From a virus: a stretch of DNA of 42,995 nucleotides. Positions 14,561 to 20,997 of the stretch are shown one piece after another. The translations under genes and the position numbers were made by a program. The notes beneath the pieces are model-generated. The model saw only the letters and a list, made by a program, of their open reading frames with translations, was not told the origin of the DNA and did not search any database. How positions within the stretch are numbered: position 1 is the first letter of the stretch; each line of letters opens with the position of its first letter. Where the stretch lies: positions 1 to 42,995 of IMG/VR virus record IMGVR_UViG_3300009159_000119; one strand, 5' to 3'.

Positions 14561-15595
14561 TTACGTGGTGAACAGCGCCTGATTGGCGAGCCACCACTCT
14601 TGCCACGCCTTGTTGCCGACGAGCTTGGCACCGAGGCGGCTGAACGCGTCTTTGGCGCAGTACGCGCCCATCACTCGGGGGAGGCGGGCGATGTAGGTCA
14701 CGAGCTGGCTGGCGTACTTGGCCTCCACTGCCCGACCGAGCATGGCTGCGATCAGGTACTGGGCGGCTGGCTCCGTCGGCACGGGGGCACCGTGGGGGTC
14801 CATCCAGACCTGCTGGGGGGTGGGCAACTGATCGGCGAGGGCTGCGAACGCGAGGAACTCGGCGGCGGCGGGCTTGCCGATGGCGGCGGAGACCGTGGCG
14901 AAGTCGCGCAGGCCAGCCTCCCACAGGTGCCCCACGGTCTCCCACGAGCGGAAGTCGGGCATACGGAGGGCTGGGTCCGCTGCGGGTTTCCACGCGTAGA
15001 GCGTGCGCCCCGTGGTGCTACGGTGCCACGCGATGAGCTCGGGGGCGAAGCCTTGCTGGCCTGCCCAGTTGGCCCAAGCATCGACCTCGTCGCGCCAATT
15101 GGCGATGTACGTCGGGCCATCCGCCTTGTCCTCCGTCGACGGCGTCGCAATGGCAAATGCAACGTGAAACCGCGAGCGGAGCGGCTCGCAGAGGCTGGTG
15201 ACGCCAGCCTTGTCGCCGGGTCGATTAGTCGCGCCCCAGATCACGACGCTCTTGGAGATCGCGCCGTCGTCGAACAGGGCCATGGCGGCGGCTTGGACAT
15301 CGATTGGCGCTTGGCCGAGGTCATCCAAAAACAGGAGGGTGGGGACGGTGGTGTGCCGCAAGTCCCAGAGGAGTTGCAGGGGGAGGCTTTCGGTCACGCC
15401 TTTGGCGGGGTTTGGGACGTAGCAGCCACCGAGGTCCACGCGCTCTGCCAGAGCAGAGCGGAACACGATGAGCTTGCGATTGCAGTCTGAAGCGGCTGCG
15501 GCGACGCGAGCCGTCTTGGCACAACCGGGCGGACCTACGAGGAGGACGCGGCGGTTGGCGTTGAGGAGCTGGGTGAGGCGGGATGATGAGGACAT
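14561..15595 (-). CDS. MoxR-like AAA+ ATPase
   Basis: A 344-aa protein. Walker A is GPPGCAKT at residues 21-28; Walker B is TLLFLDDLGQ; VVIWGATNRPGDKAG is the sensor-1 region; SRFHVAFAI follows as the arginine-finger region. This is the pattern of MoxR/CobS-type AAA+ ATPases that power VWA partner proteins. The partner is encoded two genes downstream. Its 5' end is a near copy of that of the gene at 15984-16277: both mRNAs start with the CAGTCCTCCTATG leader and then ATGTCCTCATCATC (MSSSS). Confidence 0.8.
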   Translation of the reverse strand: MSSSSRLTQLLNANRRVLLVGPPGCAKTARVAAAASDCNRKLIVFRSALAERVDLGGCYVPNPAKGVTESLPLQLLWDLRHTTVPTLLFLDDLGQAPIDVQAAAMALFDDGAISKSVVIWGATNRPGDKAGVTSLCEPLRSRFHVAFAIATPSTEDKADGPTYIANWRDEVDAWANWAGQQGFAPELIAWHRSTTGRTLYAWKPAADPALRMPDFRSWETVGHLWEAGLRDFATVSAAIGKPAAAEFLAFAALADQLPTPQQVWMDPHGAPVPTEPAAQYLIAAMLGRAVEAKYASQLVTYIARLPRVMGAYCAKDAFSRLGAKLVGNKAWQEWWLANQALFTT

Positions 15596-15648
15596 AGGAG
15601 GACTGGGTTGGATGAGGCGATCTGGACTCGTCAGTCGGCGAGAAACGC

Positions 15649-15674
15649 CGAGACGCCCCTTGCGGGGCGTTTCG
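15649..15674. terminator. 11-bp hairpin after the 94-aa gene
   Basis: CGAGACGCCCC and CGGGGCGTTTCG-type arms flank a TTGC loop, with one G-T pair. It lies 6 bases beyond the stop of the leftward gene at 15680. On the minus strand it is followed by a GGCGTTTCTC stretch, a weak U-tract. It is the third hairpin in this block placed just after a gene. Confidence 0.55.
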
Positions 15675-15679
15675 TCCTG

Positions 15680-15964
15680 TTAACGGTTGTCGCGGGCGTC
15701 TTGCGCTTCGCAGGCGTGCCCTTCCATAGCGTCGAGGGCGGCGATCACGTTGCCGATGGCGGTGCAGCGTGCGATGTGCTGGCCACGAGCTTCGCGGTGC
15801 TTGTCGATGCCGTGTTGGTAGTAGTCGCGGTCGTGATAGCTCACGCTGAGGAGGCGCAAGGCTTCCTCCAACGCTAAGCGGGCGGCGGAGTAGTCTTCCA
15901 TCAAGGTGATGGGTGCAGTGCCGCCGAGGTGGATAAGGGGGAGGATGAGTGTGGTGGTTTTCAT
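15680..15964 (-). CDS. Small conserved phage protein (94 aa)
   Basis: Starts at ATG 15964 (MKTTTLILPLIHLGGTAPITL); the open frame upstream to 16132 is Pro/Ser-rich and non-coding in appearance. The (I/A)HLxGT segment, the Ala-Leu-rich helix, the RDYY segment (DRDYYQHG) and the HREARGQHIARCTAIGNVIAAL helix recall a widespread family of small phage proteins of unknown role. The start codon is preceded by the conserved CAGTCCTCCT leader. It heads the AAA+/VWA module after the Ala-rich gene. Confidence 0.7.
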   Translation of the reverse strand: MKTTTLILPLIHLGGTAPITLMEDYSAARLALEEALRLLSVSYHDRDYYQHGIDKHREARGQHIARCTAIGNVIAALDAMEGHACEAQDARDNR

Positions 15965-15983
15965 AGGAGGACTGAGTGGAGGG

Positions 15984-16277
15984 TTAGACTGCGGTGGTGA
16001 ATGCACGCGTGGTCGCGGTGGTGTGGTCGAGGGCGGCGATCGTGGCGGAGTCCCACGCCGTGAACGCGGCTTGGCGGGCAGCGAAGGTGAGGGCAGAGGC
16101 GGCGTCGGCAGCGTCGGCCTCTGCGATGGCAAGGCTCAATGCGGCGCGAGCAGCATCAACTGCCTTGGCGGCAATGGAGGTGCGTTCGTAGGCGGCGCGG
16201 TCGGCGACGCTGGCGGCGCTCCATGCAGCGTAGGTGAGGGCGGATGCGGTTTCGTAGGTGGAGGATGATGAGGACAT
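15984..16277 (-). CDS. Ala-rich hypothetical protein (97 aa)
   Basis: Starts MSSSSSTYETASALTYAAW; about 40 percent Ala, with repeated A-(A/S)-(x)-A helices and scattered aromatic residues (three YAAW/FTAW-like units). Codons and start context match the neighbours, including the shared leader and the first codons of the AAA+ gene, so it is probably real. It is the first gene of the leftward transcript that begins in the 16278-17002 control region. Function unknown. Confidence 0.5.
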   Translation of the reverse strand: MSSSSSTYETASALTYAAWSAASVADRAAYERTSIAAKAVDAARAALSLAIAEADAADAASALTFAARQAAFTAWDSATIAALDHTTATTRAFTTAV

Positions 16278-16308
16278 AGGAGGACTGGTTGACTGGGTTA
16301 ATTGAAGC

Positions 16309-16355
16309 GTGAGTGCTTCCTACAGGGTCCGGAGGGCGCTGTAGGAAACACTCAC
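16309..16355. repeat. Inverted repeat with 17-nt arms
   Basis: GTGAGTGCTTCCTACAG (16309-16325) pairs with 16339-16355 with a single mismatch and a 13-base loop. It begins about 30 bases upstream of the leftward gene at 16277 and so lies in its 5' leader if transcribed leftward. Two more nested hairpins follow: GCCCGA/TCGGGC with inner CCACG/CGTGG (16368-16412) and CCCTCGG/CCGAGGG with inner GCGCT/AGCGC (16446-16481). Confidence 0.75.
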
Positions 16356-16658
16356 TGGAGTGTTCCTGCCCGATTGTCCTCCACGTCTGGTCGGAGCGTG
16401 GTTTCGTCGGGCGATGCACAGCAGGCGGGGGGATGACCTGTGTGTCCCTCGGTGCGCTGGTTGGAGCGCGGTTGCCGAGGGCAGCTATTACGACCGTGTG
16501 AAGGGCCGAGGCGGGGGGCTTAGATCGGTTGCAGACGACGCTTTCGCGGTCACGCTCGTTGCGGTTGATCACTCCCTTTACGCTTGGCTCACCATCCCCC
16601 ATCGCGACTTAGCGCGACTTTCGGAGCCCTTGGAGCGGGGGCGAGGGGGGAAGCGTTT

Positions 16659-16671
16659 GGTTCGTCGAACC
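16659..16671. promoter_or_regulatory. Palindrome GGTTCG-T-CGAACC
   Basis: A perfect 6-bp dyad around one central base in the gene-free control region. The form is that of an operator for a dimeric regulator. No protein can be assigned to it. Confidence 0.35.
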
Positions 16672-16742
16672 GCTCGCTTGCTACCGTCCTCGCTGCCACT
16701 GACAACAAGCTGCTGGATGCTGGGGGTGCGGTCAAGCGCATA

Positions 16743-16757
16743 AAACAGAATCTGTTT
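16743..16757. promoter_or_regulatory. Palindrome AAACAGA-A-TCTGTTT
   Basis: A perfect 7-bp dyad with a one-base centre. A related dyad, AAACAAA-T-TTTGTTT, occurs at 18538-18552, at the far side of the TerS-like gene. Both may be sites for one phage regulator; this is inferred from similarity only. Confidence 0.4.
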
Positions 16758-16852
16758 ACGATTGTTTGCAAAGCGTTGGGGATGAGGCAATTAAAGTTTC
16801 GTCGATTTTTGAGGGTTTTCGCATATTCAAGGCGTGGATACGGAATTAAGAG

Positions 16853-16971
16853 CAGACTTGTGGAGGGGTTATCTCTAAAACTGTATGGAAAAAAAAAAAA
16901 AGAGAAAGGATAGGGTATACAGTATAGAGATTATAGGAAGCGGTTTCCCCCTTAGCCCCTCCATAAGTCTG
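16853..16971. repeat. Compound inverted repeat with A13 loop
   Basis: Left arm elements are CAGACTT-G-TGGAGGGG (16853-16868), ATCTCTA (16871-16877) and ACTGTAT (16880-16886). Right arm elements are ATACAGT (16917-16923), TAGAGAT (16925-16931) and CCCCTCCA-T-AAGTCTG (16956-16971). They nest to give a basal helix of 16 pairs (one G-U as RNA) and an upper helix of 14 pairs; the apical loop holds an A13 tract. It ends about 30 bases before the start at 17003. Confidence 0.75.
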
Positions 16972-17002
16972 GGGATAAGTTGACTTGCGGGCGGCGGATC
17001 GC

Positions 17003-17290
17003 ATGACTGGTCGGATGGAGACGATTTACGACCACCACTACCACAATCCAGATTTGAATCCGAAAAAGCGATACAGGCAACGGCAGCGTGATCGGTTTCG
17101 GTGCATCGAGTGCGCGCAGCCGACGGTGCCGGGTTACGTGCGCTGCCAGCGCCACCTCGTGGTGCGGCGGGCGCAGCGGGTTGGTGAGTCGGCCAAAGCA
17201 ACGGCCCGAAAGCATGAGAGAGCGCGGGTCGCTATGTGGCTCCTGTCGCTCGCGGCTCGCGTCCGTCGTGGTCAGGCCGATGTTATTTGA
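17003..17290 (+). CDS. Small zinc-finger protein
   Basis: 95 aa from ATG 17003; ATG 17015 (METIYDHHYHNPDL) is an equally possible start. A basic stretch (NPKKRYRQRQRDRFR) leads into CIECAQPTVPGYVRCQRH, a CxxC-x(n)-CxxH zinc-binding motif, followed by an Arg-rich tail. Such small zinc proteins in phages usually bind DNA or RNA. It is the first rightward gene after the control region; its stop lies at 17288-17290, inside the first TGAGAC palindrome. Confidence 0.6.
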   Translation: MTGRMETIYDHHYHNPDLNPKKRYRQRQRDRFRCIECAQPTVPGYVRCQRHLVVRRAQRVGESAKATARKHERARVAMWLLSLAARVRRGQADVI

Positions 17291-17303
17291 GACTGGGTCT
17301 CAA
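17287..17303. promoter_or_regulatory. TTGAGAC-TGG-GTCTCAA palindrome
   Basis: A perfect dyad with 7-base arms and a 3-base centre, overlapping the stop codon of the zinc-finger gene. It belongs to the TGAGACT-S-AGTCTCA family found again at 17560 and in an array at 18373-18458. Confidence 0.65.
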
Positions 17304-17364
17304 CAGGGTCAAAAACAAGGTTTTCGTAAGTGCTTGAAAACAGGTGGTTTACGTGGGTTGAAAC

Positions 17365-17529
17365 AAACGGGTCGAAATCGATTCCTAGGGGCATTGCGGG
17401 CAATTCTCGGGGGGTCGGGCAAAAACGAGGACGTGGGTATAGGGTTTCAGATGATTTGTTGGCCCACTAATCACTTACGTGATTTCGGAAAATCGGAATA
17501 AGGGCCGCAGAATCGATTTAAACGGGTCG
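17365..17529. repeat. Two composite repeat modules upstream of the TerS-like gene
   Basis: AAACGGGTCG followed by AAATCGATTC at 17365-17384; GAATCGATTT followed by AAACGGGTCG at 17510-17529. The first half is a direct repeat, the second an exact inverted repeat, so the two modules share both parts in different order. The 290-bp stretch 17291-17580 has no gene and must hold the signals for expression of the TerS-like gene. Confidence 0.6.
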
Positions 17530-17559
17530 GGGTGATTTAGGGCTTGCTTTGGAGGCTTA

Positions 17560-17576
17560 TTGCGACTGAGTCTCAG
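17560..17576. promoter_or_regulatory. TTGCGACTGAGTCTCAG site before the TerS-like start
   Basis: A family member of the TGAGACT-S-AGTCTCA sites with one changed base in the left arm; the same bases also form an exact palindrome GACTGAG-T-CTCAGTC (17564-17578). It ends 2-4 bases before ATG 17581, so a protein bound here would block transcription or translation start of the TerS-like gene: autoregulation is possible. Confidence 0.55.
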
Positions 17577-17580
17577 TCCT

Positions 17581-18264
17581 ATGTACGCAAAAGGGGGGCA
17601 TGGGCAACGCGCCAAGGTTGGATCAGTTGATTGGATCGCGTTGCGAAAAGCATTCATCGAGCGAGCCGAGCGACCATTGCTCGCCGAGCTCTCAACTGAG
17701 TTCGGCGTCTCGGTGGATCGCATCAGCCGAGCGTGCAGCGACGAAGGCTGGGCGACTCTGCGTGCAGCTCACTTGGGTGAGCGCCTCAAGGTCGCTGACG
17801 CTGGTGTCGCTCTGCTGCAGGCCGCGAAGGCCGACTCTGCGGTCACGCACGCATTCACGGACGTCGCCCTCGAGGTCGTGAGAGAGGTGCATGGGGTGGT
17901 GGCGCGACTGGGCAACAAGAAGCTGGCCGAGAACACGCGGGCCAACACGCTCAACACCTGCGCGTTCACCCTGAGCAATCTGGCCAATGCACTCGCTCGG
18001 GTCGGCGTGGTCGGGCTACCTAAGTCGCTCAAGGAGTCGGCTGGTGTCGACAGCGGCAACGGGCGCTGGAACCCAGCGATGTTGGCCTCGCTCAACGTCA
18101 CCGTCCAAAACCTGATGGCCCCAGCGCCTCAGGTCGCCGTCGCGGAGGCTCATCCCGCGCCAACGGCTGCGATTCTCGGGGGGTCCGAGCGTCGGATCGG
18201 TCTCGATGCCTCCGATCTGGTGCAGGCCGATGCCGTGAGGGTCACCGCCGACGACGTTCTGTGA
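17581..18264 (+). CDS. Terminase small subunit-like HTH protein
   Basis: 227 aa from ATG 17581; an in-frame TTG at 17560 would place the palindromic site inside the gene. The N-terminal domain (residues about 15-60) is a helix-turn-helix of the terminase small-subunit type: PLLAELSTEFGVSVDRI and ACSDEGWATLR match the usual LxxLAxxFGVSxxTV...EGWxxxR. A long helical middle follows (FTDVALEVVREVHGVVARLGNKK), as in the oligomerisation domains of TerS, then a disordered Ala/Pro-rich tail. TerS recognises the packaging site and loads TerL; packaging sites often lie in or beside its gene. It is flanked by palindromic sites on both sides. TerL is encoded 5.6 kb away on the other strand, so another DNA-binding role remains possible. 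Confidence 0.55.
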   Translation: MYAKGGHGQRAKVGSVDWIALRKAFIERAERPLLAELSTEFGVSVDRISRACSDEGWATLRAAHLGERLKVADAGVALLQAAKADSAVTHAFTDVALEVVREVHGVVARLGNKKLAENTRANTLNTCAFTLSNLANALARVGVVGLPKSLKESAGVDSGNGRWNPAMLASLNVTVQNLMAPAPQVAVAEAHPAPTAAILGGSERRIGLDASDLVQADAVRVTADDVL

Positions 18265-18372
18265 CGGTCGTCACCGAACCGGAGGCGGCGACAGGGGGTT
18301 GACGCCGCAACCCGATGTCCGGCGTAATATGAACCACGATTTGAACCACGGTATGTACCACGATCCGACCCA

Positions 18373-18458
18373 TGAGACTGAGTCTCAATCTCAGTCATTG
18401 AGACTCAGTCTCAGTGAGATTGAGACTCAGTCTCAGTGAGCTTGAGTCTCAGTCGCAA
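18373..18458. repeat. Phased array of four TGAGACT-S-AGTCTCA palindromes
   Basis: Sites are at 18373-18387, 18399-18413, 18421-18435 (each a perfect 7-bp dyad around one base) and an imperfect one in 18442-18458. Centres lie at about 18380, 18406, 18428 and 18450, so spacings are 26, 22 and 22 bp. 18399-18420 and 18421-18442 are 22-bp direct repeats differing at one position. The array lies between two converging genes, so it is not in an ordinary promoter position. Confidence 0.85.
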
Positions 18459-18482
18459 CCCCCACCCCCCCCGCCCCCGCCC
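18459..18482 (-). other. G-quadruplex motif
   Basis: The minus strand carries four G-runs of 3, 5, 8 and 5 bases separated by single C, C and T loops. This is a very strong predicted G-quadruplex. It directly abuts the palindrome array, and the rest of 18483-18551 contains only palindromes and AT-rich sequence. Confidence 0.75.
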
Positions 18483-18483
18483 T

Positions 18484-18497
18484 GCATATGCATATGC
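18484..18497. repeat. 14-bp perfect palindrome GCATATGCATATGC
   Basis: Self-complementary over its whole length, directly after the C-run. An AT-rich stretch follows, ending in the dyad AAACAAA-T-TTTGTTT (18538-18552) that touches the stop codon of the leftward glycosyltransferase gene. Confidence 0.7.
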
Positions 18498-18551
18498 CCC
18501 TCTCAGATTCCGCTATAGTTTTTCACTATTCACGAATAAACAAATTTTGTT

Positions 18552-19412
18552 TTATACCTCTAAAATCCGTTCCAACTTAGCCCGAATCTCAGGCGTAACG
18601 CCTCGACGAGACCAGAAGTAATGCACGGGTGAAACCAATGGTCCATGAGTAGACACGTCATCACCAAACAGGTTGTAGTCCGTCTCGCCAATGGGCTTAC
18701 CGTCTTTGCCCCGTTCCAAGGGCGTTATGCCGTGATCACGCCAGTACTCGCTTGGAGTCACAACCCGCGTGACCACAGTGTACCGTTCACGCCACTGCCC
18801 TGACCCCAAGGCAAACCCACCGATGGTGGGAAACTCCGCAAAGGTCTGGGGAAATTCGTTTCTTTGCAGCAACACGTATTGAGTAAATGGATATCCGTGA
18901 CGATCTTCGATCCACGTCCGCATCTCGCGGTACATTTTGGTCCAGAACACTCCCGGATGCCTGACCATGGTCTCCCACGGCATTTCTATCCCAAGGGCAT
19001 GCTCGACGCACTTTTGCCACGAAGCCCTTGCCGGATAGTGAGCGAAGTCCGAGTACCGCTCACGCACCAAGATCGGCCTATCGTCGCGTATGAACGTCTC
19101 CACCGAGAACGGTTCCTTGAAGACGCAGTCGGAGTCGATGTGAACGACCAGATCCGTGCCTTTGGGCACCCACAGGTCAGCCTCGCACTTCACGACCTGA
19201 TGATGGAGGAAACCCTTCCCAGCAGCCTCGTAGAACAGTCGTAAATTGCATCCATGCTTCTTTGCCAACCGTTCAAATAGTTCACCATCCTTGTACGGCA
19301 CCACAATGGTGATGCCAGCGAACCCCCGACCGAACTTCGCAATTGAGCGAAGGGTGTACGACGTGAAGTCGAAGTCGGGGGCGTACGTGACCAGCAGGAT
19401 TTCGACTTTCAT
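18552..19412 (-). CDS. GT-A type glycosyltransferase-like protein
   Basis: A 286-aa protein starting MKVEILLVTYAPDFDFTSYTLRSI, the opening of a nucleotide-sugar GT-A fold (first strand, then the helix after it). TDLVVHIDSDCVF carries the D-x-D metal and sugar-nucleotide motif near residue 94. The remainder (YWRDHGITPLE, SPVHYFWSRRGVTPEIRAKLE) resembles DUF6492-type transferases. Its start overlaps the stop of the FkbM-like gene by 4 bp (ATGA), so the two are probably made together. It probably modifies a virion protein or the host surface; the substrate is not shown by the sequence. Confidence 0.65.
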   Translation of the reverse strand: MKVEILLVTYAPDFDFTSYTLRSIAKFGRGFAGITIVVPYKDGELFERLAKKHGCNLRLFYEAAGKGFLHHQVVKCEADLWVPKGTDLVVHIDSDCVFKEPFSVETFIRDDRPILVRERYSDFAHYPARASWQKCVEHALGIEMPWETMVRHPGVFWTKMYREMRTWIEDRHGYPFTQYVLLQRNEFPQTFAEFPTIGGFALGSGQWRERYTVVTRVVTPSEYWRDHGITPLERGKDGKPIGETDYNLFGDDVSTHGPLVSPVHYFWSRRGVTPEIRAKLERILEV

Positions 19413-20008
19413 TGGAGGATCAACACGGTATCTTCTTCAGTATCCGAAGCAACGAAATAGCCAATCGCGGTGTAGTGCTGAATTACTTTTCGTACTTGAT
19501 GCGCCGGAACTAAAGCATTGCTTTCAAATCGAATGCTTTTTGGCCATTGAGAGAATTTTCCATTGGTGAGTATGTAGTTGTGGAGCTGCAACAATATATC
19601 GGCATCACAGCCTTCAGTGTCTATTTTCAAAATCTTTACCGAATCAATGGCGTAGGTTTCAAACAGCCAACGGATCGGGACGGACCTCACCTTGTACGTC
19701 TGCACGACATCGAGCAGATTCTGGTTACGGTGCTGTAAATGAGGTTTTCCGATGCTGTTACAGCCCAACAGCCAATGAGGCAAATTGCGCTTCTGAATTA
19801 CATTTTCTGGGACGTAAAAAACTTCGGCCATGCTGAACTCATCGACTGTCGAGATGGCTACCGGAATTTTGATGCACCCGATTTTGTCGGGCAACCGGTC
19901 GAGGTAAAACTTGAGCGGTTCTACGCTTAAACCGGTTTCCCCCGGTTTTGCAGTTTCGAGCATGGTATCAAAACAGGATGTTCCGATCTCCAAAAAGTCG
20001 TAGTTCAT
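19409..20008 (-). CDS. FkbM-type methyltransferase-like protein
   Basis: A 199-aa protein with a short SAM-dependent methyltransferase core: MNYDFLEIGTSCFDTM gives a motif I-like strand and turn (EIGTS), GLSVEPLKFYLDRL matches motif II, and VKILKIDTEGCDADILLQ is the KxDxEG motif diagnostic of FkbM-like enzymes. IRFESNAL matches a later strand. Such enzymes often methylate sugars, and the gene is translationally coupled to a glycosyltransferase, so a sugar-decoration pathway is likely. Bases 20009-20174 upstream hold two small hairpins (20024-20038 and 20052-20069) and no clear gene. Confidence 0.7.
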   Translation of the reverse strand: MNYDFLEIGTSCFDTMLETAKPGETGLSVEPLKFYLDRLPDKIGCIKIPVAISTVDEFSMAEVFYVPENVIQKRNLPHWLLGCNSIGKPHLQHRNQNLLDVVQTYKVRSVPIRWLFETYAIDSVKILKIDTEGCDADILLQLHNYILTNGKFSQWPKSIRFESNALVPAHQVRKVIQHYTAIGYFVASDTEEDTVLILQ

Positions 20009-20174
20009 AAATTGAATGGGTTAACGGGATTGACCCGTCGGGAGGCCACCTGAACGGATATTACCGTTCCTATGCCAGCGCGGAAATTGCCTTACATGTC
20101 CATCCCGACAGAACGGGACTTCAGCTTCCTGCTGGAGACTGTCACGCGCACCGTGCCAGTAACCCAAAAGTTGT

Positions 20175-20432
20175 TCAACAGTTCCAAGCTTTCCTCGACC
20201 AGTAATTAGCCGAGAGTTTACCGTCACCGCCCTCAATGCCTCCGCTGCGGGCGCAATACGACTTTTTGCGTGCGGGCTGGTCCTTCTTGATCGACATCTT
20301 GGGATCGCCAAAACGGACCAGCTTTACCTTGTCGCCGGACTTGGCCAGCACGGCAGACTTCTTCGTCGCACCCGGTGTGCGCTTGGGGGCATTGTAGCCA
20401 GCAAAAACCATTCCTCGATATTTGATGCTCAT
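20175..20432 (-). CDS. Conserved small phage protein, basic (85 aa)
   Basis: Starts at ATG 20432 (MSIKYRGMVFAGYNAPKRTP). The block KLVRFGDPKMSIKKDQPARKKSYCARSGG, seen here in pieces, and the ending NYWSRKAWNC belong to a widespread family of small phage proteins with VRFGDxxMxIKKDxPxRRKSFRARH and YWSCKxW. Usual members have His/Cys residues in the C-terminal part; here the RARH-type segment reads CARSGG. The family is frequent near virion genes but has no established function as far as I know. Confidence 0.75.
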   Translation of the reverse strand: MSIKYRGMVFAGYNAPKRTPGATKKSAVLAKSGDKVKLVRFGDPKMSIKKDQPARKKSYCARSGGIEGGDGKLSANYWSRKAWNC

Positions 20433-20437
20433 AGTAA

Positions 20438-20992
20438 TTAAATACGCCCCAGCTTGTGGAGCAGATTGAAAATAGGCACGACGATCCCTCGAGGAATCCA
20501 AGGCCACGGAAAGATGAATTTGTACGGTCCTGAATCCGGCATCAGCATCGGAGTATCTCCGTTAATGACTCGGACGTACACCGGTTCTCCATCGGAGCGA
20601 GAGATGTCGAGCATCACGCCCTTGGTGGGCTCGGACGATTGATCGGACCAGTTGCCGATGTCGACGTCAGTCTCTTTGCCGTGACCTTTGCAGTCGTGCG
20701 CCGTCACGCGGATGTTTGTCGACCCTCCTTTGATCGTGACCCCCATCGTGCCACGGAAAACCAATTCGTCGACGGTGATGTTGACGAGGTTGCACTGGTT
20801 GTTGACGTCGATGCAGTCCTCCATGCCCGAGGTCACGGACGGAAATCGTCCATAGAAGTTGCTTAGGCCGGTGGAGAACTTTAGCGTATCCGAAATCTCG
20901 GGACCGGGCACAATGGGACCGTCGGGCGTAAGGTCGACCGACTGCCCGTTATCCTGCGGACCGTTAAAGCTTATGAGGTTGATGTCTTTCAT
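20438..20992 (-). CDS. Hypothetical protein, possible beta-solenoid (184 aa)
   Basis: Starts MKDINLISFNGPQDNGQSVDL. The centre has short repeated strands with Asn and Asp turns (CIDVNNQCNLVNITVDELVFRG, MGVTIKGGSTNIRVTAHDC, in adjoining pieces), which suggests a small right-handed beta-helix. The C-terminus is hydrophobic and Pro/Trp-rich (YKFIFPWPWIPRGIVVPIFNLL). No catalytic motif is visible. It sits beside the small basic protein gene and may be a virion or surface-binding protein. Confidence 0.6.
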   Translation of the reverse strand: MKDINLISFNGPQDNGQSVDLTPDGPIVPGPEISDTLKFSTGLSNFYGRFPSVTSGMEDCIDVNNQCNLVNITVDELVFRGTMGVTIKGGSTNIRVTAHDCKGHGKETDVDIGNWSDQSSEPTKGVMLDISRSDGEPVYVRVINGDTPMLMPDSGPYKFIFPWPWIPRGIVVPIFNLLHKLGRI

Positions 20993-20997
20993 AATGG

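Larger units (their letters stand above)
16278..17002. other. 725-bp divergent intergenic control region
   Basis: It separates the leftward block from the rightward genes at 17003. Reading frames across it are Arg/Gly/Pro-rich and look non-coding. It holds three consecutive large hairpins (16309-16481), two short dyads (16659-16671 and 16743-16757), a 13-base A-tract (16889-16901) and a compound inverted repeat (16853-16971). Promoters for both directions must lie here, but no convincing -35/-10 pair was recognised. A replication origin is also possible. Confidence 0.6.

Noticed and set aside
16884-16910. Intrinsic terminator made by the T13 tract on the minus strand
   Set aside because: No stable GC-rich hairpin directly precedes the T-run on that strand; the tract lies in the loop of the larger inverted repeat.
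18373-18458. CRISPR array
   Set aside because: Repeats are 15-22 bp palindromes directly abutting, with no spacers of 30 bp or so and no cas genes.
20021-20311. A 96-codon minus-strand frame ending GNIRSGGLPTGQSR
   Set aside because: The only ATG lies deep inside the conserved 85-aa gene in another frame; a shorter form from a TTG near 20160 cannot be excluded but has no support.
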